NCBI RefSeq assembly: GCF_031143425.1
Contig: NC_090444.1
Span: 1,311,625,324 to 1,311,689,323, forward strand
Reading direction: 5' to 3'
DNA: 64,000 bases
Source of the DNA: Pleurodeles waltl
Taxonomy: Eukaryota > Chordata > Amphibia > Caudata > Salamandridae
The position numbers and the translations under genes are program-made. Below are positions 1 through 10,411 of this stretch, piece after piece; the first letter of the stretch is position 1; each line of letters opens with the position of its first letter. The notes under the pieces are model-generated. The model was not told the origin of the DNA and did not search any database. It saw nothing but the letters and a program-made list of their open reading frames with translations.

Positions 1-1115
1 ACTCAGCGGGTTGGGCAATGCAGGACGGAGTGCTGGGGACCTAGGCTAGGCTGTGCATGAAGGAAGTCTTCCAAGAGTGCACAGAAGCCTTACAGCTGCA
101 GTTCATGCAGTACACAGGATTACTGCCTGGCGTGGGGAGGCAAGGACTTACCTCCACCAAATATGGACAGAAGGGCCACTGGACTGTCAGAGACACTTGG
201 ACCCAGATCCTGTGTTCCAGGGACCACTCTTGTCAGGATGAGAGGGGACCCAGAGGACCGGTGATGCAGAAGTTTGGTGCCTGCGTTGGCAGGGGGAAGA
301 TTCCGTTGACCCACGGGAGATTTCTTCTTGGCTTCCAGTGCATGGTGAAGGCAGACAGCCCTCAGAGCATGAATAACCAGGAAACAGTCGAGAAAGCCGG
401 CAGGATGAGGCCCTACAATGTTGCTTGTAGTCTTCTTGCTACTTTGTTGCGGTTTTGCAGGTGTCCTGGAGCAGTCAACGGTCGATCCTTGGCAGAAGTC
501 AAAGAGGGAAGTGCAGAGCAACTCTAATGAGCTCTTGCATTCGTTATCTGGTGAGATACCCACAGGACAGACCCTAAATAGCCCACAGAGGAGGATTGGC
601 TACAGAGAAAGGTAAGCACCTATCAGGAGGGGTCTCTGACGTCACCTGCTGGCACTGGCCACTCAGAGCTGTCCATTGTGCCCTCACACCTCTGCATCCA
701 AGATGGCAGAGGTCTGGGACACACTGGAGGAGCTCTGGGCACCTCCCCTGGGAGCTGCTGGTTAGAGGAGTGGTCACTCCCCTTTCCTTTGTCTAGTTTC
801 GCACCAGAGCAGGGCTGGGGGGATCCCTGAAACAGTGTAGACTGGCTTATGCAAGGAGGGCACCATCTGTGCCCTTCAAAGCATTTCCAGAGGCCAGGAG
901 AGGCTACTCCTCCCATGCCCTTCACACATATTTCCAAAGGAAGTGGGTGTAACACCCTCTCTCTGAGGAAATCCTTTGTACAGCCTTCCTGGGACTGGGC
1001 TGCCCAGGCCCCAGGGGGGCAGAAACCTGTCTGAGGGTTGGCAGCAGCGGTAGCTGCAGAGAAAACCCCAGAAAGTTAGTTTGGCAGTACCCGGGCTCTA
1101 TGCTGGAGACCTGGG

Positions 1116-1173
1116 GATTCATGGAATTGTCCCCCCAATAGCAGAATGGTATTGGGGTGACAATTCCATGATC
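1116..1173. repeat. Imperfect inverted repeat inside the LTR/leader
   Basis: The left arm, GATTCATGGAATTGTCC followed by CCCCAATA, is answered by TATTGGGG then GACAATTCCATGATC. The arms are about 25 nt, with a short spacer around 1141-1149. Transcribed RNA would form a stable stem in the LTR or leader. Confidence 0.75.
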
Positions 1174-1216
1174 CTAGACATGTTGCATGGCCATGTTCAG
1201 GGTTACCATTGTGACG

Positions 1217-1244
1217 CTACATATAGGTGTTGACCTATATGTAG
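1217..1244. repeat. Perfect 12-bp hairpin, 4-nt loop
   Basis: CTACATATAGGT at 1217-1228 is followed by GTTG and its exact reverse complement at 1233-1244. It lies 44 bp from the larger inverted repeat in the same LTR/leader. Confidence 0.8.
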
Positions 1245-1934
1245 TGCACATGTGTAATGGTGTCCCCGCACTCACAAAGTCTGGGAAATTAGCCCTGAAC
1301 AATGTGGGGGCACCATGGCTAGTTTCAGGGTGCCCACACACTAAGTAACTTTGCACCTAACCTAGTAAAGGTTAGACTTATAGGTGACTTATAAGTTACT
1401 TAAGTGCAGTGTAAAATGGCTGTGAAATAACGTGGATGTTATGTCACTCAGGCTGCAGTGGCACTCCTGTGTAAGAATTGTCTGTGCTCCCTATGGGTGG
1501 CAAAAGAAATGCTGCAGCCCATAGGGATCTCCTGGATCCCCAATACCCTGGGTACCTAGGTACCATATACTAGGGAATTATAAGGGTGTTCCAGTGTGCC
1601 AATCAGAATTGGTAAAATTAGTCACTAGCCTGCAGTGACAATTTTAAAAGCAGAGAGAGCATAAAAACTGAGGTTCTGATTAGCAGAGCCTCAGTGATAC
1701 AGTTAGGCACCAGACAGGGAACACATATAGGCCACAAACTTATGAGCACTGGGGTCCTGGCTAGCAGGATCCCAGTGACACATATCAAACACACTGACAA
1801 CATAGGGTTTTCACTATGAGCACTGTACCCTGGCTAGCAGGATCCCAGTGAGACAGTAAAAACACCCTGACATATACTCACAAACAGGCCAAAAGTGGGG
1901 GTAACAAGGCAAAAAAAAATGCTACCTTCCTACA

Positions 1935-3400
1935 GTTCTCCTTCTGCAGGGGGTGGGGTTCTGGTGGTCGGTTTGTCCTGTGGTGGGGCTTCCTGTCCAC
2001 TAGCACCGGCAGAGGTGGAGGGCTGTCTAGTGTCTGGGGCCCGTTGGTGTACCATTGCCTCCCTCATGGTGTTGGCCATGTCAGCCAGCACCCCTGCAAT
2101 GGTGACCAAGATGGTGTGGATGTGTTTGAGGTCCTCCCTGATCTCCAGGTACTGTCCCTCCTGCATCTGCTGGGTCTCCTGCAACTTGTACAGTATCTGG
2201 CCCAAGGTCTCCTGGAAATGTTGGCATGCTCCCAGGATTCCTGCAAGTGCCTCGTAGAGAGTGGTTTCCCTGGGCCAGTCCTCCGCCTGTCGCACAGCAG
2301 TCCTCCCAGCTTCCCTGTTTTCCTGTGCCTCTGTCCCCTGAACCGTGTGCCCACGCCACTGACCCCAGTCCCTGATCATGCTGTGTTTGTGGGTTTGCCT
2401 GGGGTCCCTGTAGTGGTGGACACACTGCTGATTGACGTGTCCTGGGGACAGAGGTATGGGCTGCTGGGTGGGTGCTGTGCAGGTGTTTCCTGAGGGGGGA
2501 GGCTCTGTGTTGGGTTGGGACTGTGGCAGGGTAACCGACTGTCCAGAAGTACCTGATGGGCCAGGTTGGTCATCGTGATCCAGGTGTGAGAGCTGCTGTC
2601 ATCACTGTGGGCCTCTTCTGGGGGGGGGGCTGGATGTTGGTGGCACCTCCTCTCCGGTGACGTTGATTGGGGGTCCTGTGGGGATGTAAATGCAGTGTTA
2701 TTGTATCTGCTTGTGCCATCTTGTGCATGGGTGTGTTTCCCTGTATGGTTGTGATTGCCCTGTCAGCTTTGCCTTGTGTGAGTGGTGATTTTGTGGGCTA
2801 GGTGATTCTCTCTAATGTGCATGCTTTAGTGATGGGTGTCCATGCAGGTCTGTGATGGGTGTCCATGCATTGGTGTGGTATGCAGGGCTTGGTTTTAGGA
2901 TGGGTGGGTTGTGATAGTGGGGTATATGTGAGGTAGTGGAGTGGTGGGTGTGAGGGTAAGGATAGGAGTTTGTAATGGCATGCAGGTAGGGTGGGGGATA
3001 TAATAGTAACGATTTGACTTACCAGAGTCCAGTCCTCCTGCTACTCCTGCGAGGCCCTCAGGATGCATTATTGCCAAGACTTGCTCCTCCCATGTTGTTA
3101 GTTGTGGGCGAGTAGGTGGGGGTCCACCGCCAGTCCTCTGTACGGCTACCTGGTGTCTTGCAACCACTGAACGCACCTTCCCCGTAGGTTGTTCCACCTC
3201 TTCCTGATATCATCCTTTGTTCTGGGGTGCTGTCCCATGGCATCGACCCTGTCCACGACTCTTTGCCATAGCTCCATCTTCCTAGCAATGGACGCATGCT
3301 GCACCTGTGATCCGAATAGCTGTGACTCTACCCAGATGATTTCCTCCACCATGACCCTTAGCTCCTCCTCTGAAAACCTGGGGTGTCTTTGGGGTGCCAT
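1935..3400 (-). pseudogene. Harbinger Myb-like DNA-binding protein, two exons, frameshifted
   Basis: The ATG at 3400-3398 opens a frame starting MAPQRHPRFSEEELRVMVEE, followed by LFGSQVQHASIARKMELW and a KRWNNLRG motif. This is the Myb/SANT-like (NAIF1-type) domain of the Harbinger second protein, which helps transposase bind DNA and enter the nucleus. After KRWNNLRG a single-base loss relative to the 17.5-kb copy shifts the frame; the original frame continues as the 3197-2895 phase (TGGGPPPTRPQLTTWEEQVL). Exon 1 ends at 3023 with donor GTAAGT. An acceptor, CCCCACAG, lies at 2676, so exon 2 starts at 2675. A run of ten C on the minus strand near 2620-2629 also breaks the frame. The C-terminal part (2379-1930) holds heptad-like LYEALAGILGACQHFQETL, suggesting a coiled coil. 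The frame stops in the first bases of the LTR. Non-functional. Confidence 0.8.
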
Positions 3401-3591
3401 CGATGTGGTGTGAGTGGTATGTGTGAGGGTGTGTGGGGTGCTGTGTTGGGATGTGTGCTGTGAGGTGCGTGGATGGTGTATGGGTGAAGGTGTTCTGTGG
3501 TTCAGATTGACGGGGTGCTCCTGGCTTGTCTCTTTCTCTCAGTTGGCAATCTTTTTCTTTGTTGAAATGGTTGTGGGTAATGTGGGCGTGT

Positions 3592-3599
3592 GTTTTATA
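3592..3599 (-). promoter_or_regulatory. TATA box of the Harbinger Myb-like gene
   Basis: TATAAAAC on the minus strand lies about 192 nt upstream of the ATG. The second copy has the same octamer at 18055-18062, about 195 nt before its ATG. Conservation at the same spacing in two diverged copies supports a core promoter. Confidence 0.55.
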
Positions 3600-3960
3600 G
3601 TGGTCTGAGTGTGTGGGTGTGGTGTGTGTATGTGTCAGGTCTGTGTATTTTGAATTGTCCAATGTGGTGTAGTTTTGTTAGTGTGTGTATTTTGAGTGCA
3701 CCAATGATTTACCGCGGTTGAAAGACCGCCACGATGATTCATGGTCCAGATACTGTGGGTGTATTTCTGTTGGCGTAATGGTGTGGGTTTTGGTACCACC
3801 AGTTTATCACTGACCTTTGGGCTGGCGGACTTGTGTGGGTGTATGTATAGTGTCGGATTTCTCTGAGTGGGTCATAATACCTGTAGTGGTATACCACTGC
3901 GGTCACGGTACGTCAGCACGGTGGTAAGTGGCATTTACCGCCGGGGTTGTAATGAGGGTC

Positions 3961-5511
3961 TTTATTTACAAACTCAAAGTCAAACTTACATAAATGAGTC
4001 TCAAAACCATGGTACAGAGATACAGAATCACTAAAGGAGAGGTAAAATGTTGCACAATATTGAATAAAATTAGTATATGAAATAGCAATATCTCAATAGC
4101 AACAATGCAAAAAATCACCAAGAAAATGAGTTTGATTTTTTAAATCCAAAATTACATTTTCTGCCTAATCATTCTGTCAAGAGAGGTATGTGAAAGATAA
4201 ACCCACTTAATATCATAGAATTGAGGTCTATACCTCAAATATGTCCGCTCTGTTCAAGGGAGTAAAGGGGTTGAACCTTTTGCTAACTAAACCACACTTA
4301 AATCTCAATGTCTCCAAAGCTTACATCACTGTTGAACTCTTCTAAAAAACAAAGCAATAAATGAAATGAATAATTGGTAAGAGTATCTGCAGTAAGTTTC
4401 TTCTATGTGGCATTGGTGCAGCCTGAGGCTCAGGAACTTCAAAATGATAACTGCCAATTCAGAATACTCCTTCCTTCCTTATTACGCTTATCTCAGACTT
4501 TCTTATCTGTCACGCACAATAGGCTCCTTATAAGCCTTGGCACCTGCAGCTTTAGAAAAACATGCAAAAAGCAAACTTCAGGAGTAATGTAGGCCTTCAA
4601 TCCAGTGAAGGTAAATATGTTGAAGCACACTTTCAAATTAAATGGTTTCTGTATGTCTTCTTATGCTGAATATACAATTATTATAACGAATAATTGTACT
4701 ATAATGGAAACACTTCAAAATCTAGTATATCCAACATTCCCGCATATAGTCATAATACTCTTCATTTTGGACAAGTTAAATTTCAGTCAGCATCTGGGTT
4801 TAAAGTGACCTCATATAATACATAAGGGAGCAACTTATTCTCGTGCATTTAAATAATTCTAGGCATGGTACACCTTGATGAGTGTGACAACCTCTAGTGT
4901 CACATATTTCAAGAGGCGAAACATGAGGAGATAATCCTAGTTAAAGGATCAAGGAGAGGAGAAAGGAGAGCGGGTCTTCATTAAGGAAAAGTAAAAAGAT
5001 GAACTTGTGCAGTGAATGCACTAGAGGTCTGACTAGGTACAGTCTACGGAGATGCTACTGCTCATGAGGACCCACACAAAGATAATGTTTCAAACTTTGG
5101 GCATGTTAATGAAGTGAAATAGCTCCATAACAAGAGAATTCTCATCCTGGCGTTACACCAAAAACATAAAGTATTTCATTTTCTGGCATTAGTAGCAGTG
5201 TAGGTGCCATCATTCTGTTGGATGTTAACAGTTATAGTAAGATAGTCTACATCCCCTTCACTAGAAACGATTGATATCCATCAAAGACATTATTAACTTT
5301 CTGCATGAAACGGTAATTACAGCAGACATAGATGCAGTAAGACCTATAACTTAATAAAATTCTTGTATTACTTTGTGTATACTACAAGTCACTAACTAGG
5401 TGTCAATAATCAGCTCCAATGCAAATGACTTTAAAGAGATTGTAGCCTGTTAGTACCCTTAGTAGCATACCAATAGAACAAAGAGATTGCAGTCAAATAC
5501 ATGAAAGTTGT
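3961..5511. other. AT-rich sequence without recognised gene
   Basis: I see no domain, splice-consistent exon or terminal repeat here. Open frames of 60-70 codons (for example 4374-4592) show no family signature. Confidence 0.5.
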
Positions 5512-5810
5512 TGTACCTGACATCCTTGACGTGGTTTTCCCCCAAAGTTTTTGCTCACCATCCTCCTGTTTTTGCTGATTTTGCTTTTACTGGCTTTAGG
5601 ACTCTGTGCACTTTACCATTGCTAACCAGTGCTAAAATGTTTGTGGTCTCTCATGTAAACATGATAGAATTGGCTTACACCCCATTGGCACATTTAATTT
5701 TCTCGCAAGTCCCTAGTAAAGTGGTACCACATATATTCAAGATATGTAAATTAAATGCTACTAGTGGGCCTGCAGCACTGACTGTGACACCCTATTATTC
5801 TTTTTGAATG
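5512..5810 (+). mobile_element. 5' fragment of a Gypsy-type LTR
   Basis: It starts TGTACCTGACATCC then TTGACGTGGTTTTCCCCC. This matches the LTR start at 41767 (TGTGAGACCTAGCATCC) and, in reverse, LTR sequence near 14490 and 41500. The similarity to 41767 continues through CTAACCAGTGCTAAA, CATTTAATTTnCTyGCAA and GTGGGCCTGCAGCACTG, then ends near 5810. Confidence 0.65.
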
Positions 5811-5850
5811 GATGCATTTCAAAGAGAAAACAGAAAAGCTTTCTTTTCAG

Positions 5851-5900
5851 TTTTTTAAGAGCAGGCAGTGGTCCTAGGACCACTGCCTGCTCTTAAAAAA
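5851..5900. repeat. 50-bp perfect palindrome, no loop
   Basis: The arm TTTTTTAAGAGCAGGCAGTG plus GTCCT at 5851-5875 is followed immediately by its exact reverse complement at 5876-5900. No base is unpaired. A repetitive element bounded on the right by a TATGGCCCTTT motif near 6226 follows, so this may be the remnant of a terminal inverted repeat or a fold-back junction. Confidence 0.9.
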
Positions 5901-6226
5901 TGTTTGCACCCACATTCGCAAAGAGGAAGAGGTCATTTGCAAATGGTTTATTACCAATTTGAAGTTGGTGGTAAACTGTGAATGTTTTGCGACCACATTC
6001 CAGTCACAAAACTCCCCCTGCAAGACGCTATTAGGAACTGACACCCTTAATACACACCTTCCTAATACTGAGCCGCAATACTATTTTGTAATTCGGTATT
6101 AGATTACAAAATCACAAACATAGCTTTTGTACATCTCAAAAAAAAAATTGAAGTTGCAAATGGCCCAATTATGGAAATCAGACCATTTGCAACCACAAAA
6201 AACCTTTGTAAATATGGCCCTTTGTT
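5901..6226. mobile_element. Unclassified repeat fragment next to the palindrome
   Basis: The segment repeats the word CATTTGCAA several times on both strands (5934, 6150s, 6180s) and ends with AATATGGCCCTTT near 6226. The short inverted motifs suggest a non-autonomous DNA element. No target duplication was found and the left end is unclear. Confidence 0.3.
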
Positions 6227-6469
6227 GCTTAAATATTGCCTGACAAAAAAAATCTATCTTACATTTTAGTTATGAAAATATTGCCACATTGAAGTTAAAA
6301 ACGTTAGTCTACAAGTCAGTGGAGCTGTACTTTTGGACACAATTTTTAGACCAGAATATTTAACTCAGACAATATTTTTGTTAAAAATATTTTAATGCAT
6401 AAGCCCTCAAGAGGGCTTAAAATACAGTGCAAATAAATTTGAAATTCGCTATGCATCCACAAAAAGGTA

Positions 6470-7600
6470 ATGGAGCACTGTAAAGGATAGCATGAATTGA
6501 TCACTGTGAGCAACTGGGTTGTTGGTCGACCAGGGTGTGAACCCTGGTCAAGAAACAGCCACAATCCCTTGCAGGGTGAACCCATAAAGTCAATAAATTA
6601 AGATGTGCTTAACACTGGGTAGCTTGGCACAAAAGGCAGTCGAACTTAACTGAGAGACAATGAGTAAAGTTTTTGTACAGCACACAAATAGTAATAAAGT
6701 GGAAGCACAACAAACGAAAAATCCCAAACCAATTTAGAAAAGAAGAGTACATTTTAACAAATTATTTGTCTTCAAAACAGTAAAAATCCAATCAGTAGAA
6801 CAAGAGTTATGATTTTTTTAAGTTTAAAGTTCGAACAAATCCTAAAACACAAAAGCGCCATTTGTGTATATCTGGTTGCATGAAATCAGGTCAAAGTTAG
6901 AAGTTAAGGCTGCCCACAATCGAGCACAGATCAGATAGAAGAAGTGGTTTGTGTCCTGTTCGATCTTATCTTCACACTTAGAAACATTTCTGAAGAAAAA
7001 TGTCTGAGAAGATAAAAGTTAAGTGGGGAAAGGCTGCAGGAGTGCCAGAGGAGGCAGTTTCATCAATGAATGACCGTGGAGAGAAGCTGCGGTGAAGATT
7101 TTTACCTTCAGACTTTGTCATCAAAATGGAAGTCAAAAATCTCCAGTGGGACAATGGACAAAGTTGTAGCCAAAGACAGTTCATGAGATCAGATGCCCCT
7201 TTGGTGAAAGACCGCAGAAATGGATTTGTTGTTGCGGAGAAGAATATAGCGGGAGAAGGCGCAAAGTCAATCTGATCAGTGATGCACCTTGGACGGATAT
7301 GTGAGCAGGTTGGTCCTGGTCTCCTTCTGGTTCTCAGAGCATTTTTTAGCCAAACTTTGTCTTTTGTCAGTTTTCCAAAATGGCCACCTAGGCACCGTTA
7401 GCACCCCAACCAAGGGTCCAGGAGTGGATAGAGACCTCCTGGGGGTTCAGGACAAAGGCTGGGTCCAGGCATGGGTTCAAGATATTGGGAGCCTCTTATT
7501 TCCCTGTGGCTCTGAACAGGAGGCCAGCAAAATAGCCCTTTTAGTCACTTCTGGAAGTCCTTGGTGCAGGTGTAGATGAGGGGCTCAACAGCAGGACTAG
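6470..7600 (-). mobile_element. LTR fragment downstream of the Gmr1-like element
   Basis: The stretch 6480-6790 aligns by eye with 13390-13690, sharing GGGTAGCTT, CAGTCnnACTTAACT, ACACAAATAGTA, AACCAATTT and CCAATCAGTAGAACAA. Both lie in the same orientation on either side of the Gmr1-like coding region, as LTRs would. Beyond 6880 it instead resembles the LTR at 61560-61900 (CTTCAGACTTTGTCATC compared with CTTTCGGACTTAGATGA). It may therefore be a different LTR subfamily rather than the true 3' partner. Confidence 0.5.
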
Positions 7601-7618
7601 CCTTTAACCTTTAAGGGG

Positions 7619-8591
7619 TCAAGGCAGGCTCCAGGCAGCAGGAGAGGTGAAAGCTACAGGTTGGTCTAGGTCCTCATCATTAAGCTGTGGAAGGAGTGCC
7701 CCTATGCCATGATCTGAGGCATCTGTTTGTACTTTGAATTCTTTGCAAATGTCAGGGGCCTTGAGCACATGGGCTGTGGACATGACCTGCGTTAGGGAGT
7801 CAAAGGCTTTCTGGCAAGTATTTGTCCAGATCACCTTTCTTGGCTGCTTCCTTGAAGCCAGCTCAGTCAAGGGGGCAACAATGGGGCCATATGCCTTGAC
7901 AATCTCTCTGTAATATATTGTATAGGCCCAGGAAGGCCCTAAACTCATTGTGAGTTTTTGGGGGCTCCCAGGCAAGAATGGTCTCCATTTTGGCCTGGAG
8001 GGGCTGCACCTTACCTCTTCCTGTTAGGTGTCCCAAGTACATCACAGATCCCTGCCCTATCTGGTACTTACTGGCCTTGTTAGTCAGGCCTGAGTCCTGT
8101 ATGGCCTGTAGCACTTTCTACAGGTGCAATGAGGTAATCCTTCCAGCTGCTACTAAAGACAGCTAGGTCATCCAGGTAAGCAGCCTTGAGGGCCTCCATA
8201 CCAGCCAAAACCTGATTCACCAGTTTCTGTAAGGTGGCAGGAGCATTTTTCAATTCAAAGGACGTCACTTTAAATGGTGGCCCTCTGAGTAAAGAAGCCT
8301 GACCTCTCCCCTCTCCTTACTCCCTTCAATTAGGACAATCTGTTAATATCCTGAAGTTAAGTCAAAAGTGCTCAGGAACTTAGCAGCCCCTAACCTTTCA
8401 AGTAGCTCACCAGCTCTGGTGGTGGCGTGAGCATCAGCCTTAGTGACTAATTTGAGTCCACAAAGAACTGGAATTGGGCAGAGCCCTGTGGAGCAGCTTT
8501 GGGTTCCAGCACCAGGGGCTTCTGGAGATCTAAATCACCCCAAACTCCAATATCTTAGAGACTTGATGCTGGCCTTTACTTTGACAGACAC
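7619..8591 (-). pseudogene. Gmr1-like reverse transcriptase and RNase H, broken
   Basis: The 8268-8080 frame holds the RT B-motif remnant FELKNAPATLQKLVNQVL and the catalytic YLDD in AAYLDDLAVFSS. Just downstream (8114-7863) comes YLGHLTGRGKVQPLQAK then FRAFLGLYN, the thumb/connection segment. The 7975-7619 frame gives PIVAPLTELASRK, KAFDSLTQVM and the RNase H start FKVQTDASDHGIGALLPQL with the first catalytic Asp. The parts sit in different frames. RNase H stops after about 40 residues. The enzyme cannot be made from this copy. Confidence 0.8.
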
Positions 8592-8594
8592 TTT

Positions 8595-9107
8595 GGGGGT
8601 CATTATGAACACGGCGGGAAACCCCGCCGTGTTCACGCTGGCAGTCTTATCACAGACCGCCAGCCCCCTTGAGGCCCCGCTGGCTGAATAATACACATTC
8701 TGTTTCCGCCCGCCGGCCATCAGAATGCAGGGCCGGAACGTTGCCAACGGCTCCAAATGGAGCCGTCGTCAATGCCGCTGTGCAGCGGGTGCAGCAGCTC
8801 CCGTAGCGCAGATCACACTGCCTGTAAATCTGGCAGTGACCTGCGTGACAGGGCACTGCACGGTGGCCCCGGAGCACCCCTTCCGCCAGCCTTTCTCTGG
8901 CAGGGGAACCCGCCAGGGAAAGGCTGGAGGAACAAGGGTTGTCTTTACTGTCAGATAAAGTAATCCATCATCCTCAGGCTGCCTGTCGGCTGTAGCCAGG
9001 CGGCCCTCCTTTTTCAGAATATGGTGGTTCAGACCGCCATGCCGGTGGTGGTATTTTCCGCCACTGCCTGCATGGCAGTCTGAACCGCCATGTTCGTAAT
9101 GAGGGCC
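8595..9107. mobile_element. Harbinger-type MITE, 513 bp, TSD TTT
   Basis: Left end GGGGGTCATTATGAACACGG and right end CCGTGTTC-like GTTCGTAATGAGGGCC form imperfect terminal inverted repeats. Both sides are flanked by TTT (8592-8594 and 9108-9110), a 3-bp duplication as expected for PIF/Harbinger. Inside are GC-rich hairpins: GAACACGGCGGG/CCCGCCGTGTTC at 8607-8634, and an inverted pair around 9028-9092 (GGTTCAGACCGCCATG and its complement-like partner). No coding capacity. It interrupts the RT domain of the Gmr1-like element. Confidence 0.8.
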
Positions 9108-9110
9108 TTT

Positions 9111-9457
9111 GGCAGACAGCCAGTAAATTTAGTTTTTGACAGGGAGGCTATCTCCTGTATCAATGTCAGGGTACACAGATGTGCAAGCCAAGAAGTGAGG
9201 GAAAACAGAGAAGCAAACTGCCCCAACAGCTGGTGACAGTCCCTCTGCCATTCTGGGGTCAGGATAGGTGAGAGGTTGACACTTTCCACTGGCCCATCTT
9301 CCTCTTTGGATGACAGGAGTTCTGGGAGTGGTTCACTCTCACCCACCTCCCCATCATCTGTCACCGACAGTATGGTGACCTCATACTTCTCAAAGTGTTG
9401 CTTCAGACAGTTGACATGGGGGACTCTAAGTGGACTACTAGGGGTATTGAGATCCAC
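9111..9457 (-). pseudogene. Gmr1-like integrase/RT linker region
   Basis: The minus frame from 9457 includes LPELLSSKEEDGPVESVN, LSPILTPEWQRDCHQLLGQF and FSLTSWLAHLCTL, the linker leading to the RT fingers in Gmr1-like pol. It is separated from the RT core by the MITE at 8595-9107, and the frame then reads into MITE sequence. Its position between integrase and RT supports the Gmr1 order. Confidence 0.6.
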
Positions 9458-9793
9458 CAGGTAGGTGGTTCTCCCTTCCTCTCAACTATCTCATAGGGTC
9501 CAGTACAATGATCTTGGAGGCTCTTGGGCTCCATTGGCTCTATCACCCACACTTTCTTACCAGACTGGAATTTTACAGGGTAGCTGTCTCATCATACCGC
9601 TTCTTCATCACCTCCTAGCTAGCATCCAAGTTCTCAGACGCCTTCTTCCAAAACGTGGTCATCTGTTTCTGAAGGGCTAGCATGTAGCTGATCAAATCCT
9701 GTGGAGGATTCTTGGGAGCTTGCTCTCACCCCTCCTTAACCAGACTGAGCGGTCCCCTAACTAGGTTTCCATACAGACGTTCAAAGGGACTAA

Positions 9794-10408
9794 GGTGGTC
9801 ATTCCGACCTAGGCGGGCGGCGGTTGCCGCCCGCCCGTCGGAAGCCGCCTGAATACCGCCCCGCGGTCAATAGACCGCGAGGGGTATTCTGACTTTCCCG
9901 CTGGGCCGGCGGGCGATCTGATTCAGATCGCCCGCCGGCCCAGCGGGAAAGCGCCTTCCACAAGGAAGCCGGCTCGGAATCGAGCCGGCGGAGTGGAAGG
10001 CGTGCGACGGGTGCAGCAGCACCCGTCGCGCTTTTCAGTGTCTGCGCCTAGTTGGGCCCTGTTAGGGGGCCCCTGCCGTGCCCATGCCATGGGCATGGGC
10101 ACGGCAGGGGCCCCCAGGGGCCCCGCGACCCCCCCCCCTACCGCCATCCTGTTCATGGCGGCTTTCCCGCCATGAACAGGATGGCGGTAGGGGGGGTCAG
10201 AATCCCCTCGGCGGCGCAGCGAGCTGCGCCGCCTTGGAGGATTCTAAGGGGCAGTGGAAAACCGGCGGGAGACCGCCGGTTTTCCCGTTCTGACCGCGGC
10301 CAAAGCGCCGCGGTCAGAATGACCAAGGGAGCACCGCCGGCCTGTCGGCGGTGCTCCCGCCCCCGTTGGCCCTGGCGGTAGAGAACCGCCAGGGTCAGAA
10401 TGAGGGCC
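9794..10408. mobile_element. Multi-hairpin MITE, copy 1 (615 bp, TSD TAA)
   Basis: The element runs from GGTGGTCATTCCGACC to GGTCAGAATGAGGGCC and is flanked by TAA at 9791-9793 and 10409-10411. Almost all of it is consecutive hairpins: 9812-9835, 9851-9889, 9894-9950, 9952-10002, 10004-10029, 10065-10115, about 10132-10196, 10199-10245, 10256-10286, 10287-10320, 10327-10359 and 10367-10394. Several are perfect (10004-10029 has 11-bp arms; 10065-10115 has 24-bp arms and a 3-nt loop). It is GC- and CpG-rich and non-coding. TSD length and the terminal motif shared with Harbinger ends place it as a Harbinger-mobilised MITE; this is inference, since no transposase is present. It splits the integrase C-terminus of the Gmr1-like element. 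Confidence 0.9.
9894..9950. repeat. Perfect hairpin with 28-bp arms and 1-nt centre
   Basis: The left arm TTTCCCGCTGGGCCGGCGGG continues CGATCTGA. The centre is a single T, and the right arm is its exact reverse complement. The homologous hairpin of copy 2 (30518-30580) has 29-bp perfect arms with a partly different sequence. Confidence 0.9.
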
Positions 10409-10411
10409 TAA

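Larger units (their letters stand above)
1..1934 (-). mobile_element. Gypsy-type LTR and leader, 5' end at 1934, runs off the window
   Basis: Read on the minus strand, a long LTR-like sequence begins at 1934 with TGTAGGAAGG, the usual TG start, followed by a CTTGTTACCCCC motif seen in modified form at other LTR starts in this window. It carries internal short repeats (GGGATCCTGCTAGCCAG near 1840 and again near 1770) and two strong hairpins. A consensus splice donor, GAG followed by GTAAGT, lies at 151-146 on the minus strand. Frames such as 563-120 (minus) are open, but I see no protein family in them; I read them as chance frames in GC-rich leader. The other end is outside the window, so length and family are not proven. 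That it is an LTR retrotransposon is inference from the TGT start and its likeness to the other LTRs here. Confidence 0.6.
1935..3960 (-). mobile_element. PIF/Harbinger element fragment carrying the Myb-like gene
   Basis: The right end at 3960 finishes with TAATGAGGGTC, the same terminal motif as the second copy (ends 18451) and the MITEs at 8595, 53038 and 9794. A subterminal stretch (about 3765-3845) matches 18248-18325 of the second copy, including TTTATCACTGACCTTTGG. The element encodes the accessory Myb/trihelix-type protein of Harbinger transposons. No transposase gene is visible. The left end is cut by the LTR that starts at 1934, so any remaining Harbinger sequence could lie beyond position 1. 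Confidence 0.75.

Noticed and set aside
120..563. 147-codon minus-strand frame as a gene
   Set aside because: It lies in LTR/leader sequence, crosses the splice donor at 146-151, and shows no domain.
8080..8268. Functional RT because YLDD is intact
   Set aside because: Neighbouring RT segments are in other frames and a 513-bp MITE splits the domain.
9894..10394. Hairpin series as bacterial terminators or a CRISPR array
   Set aside because: The arms differ from hairpin to hairpin, there is no constant repeat with spacers, no T-tract, and the context is vertebrate transposons.
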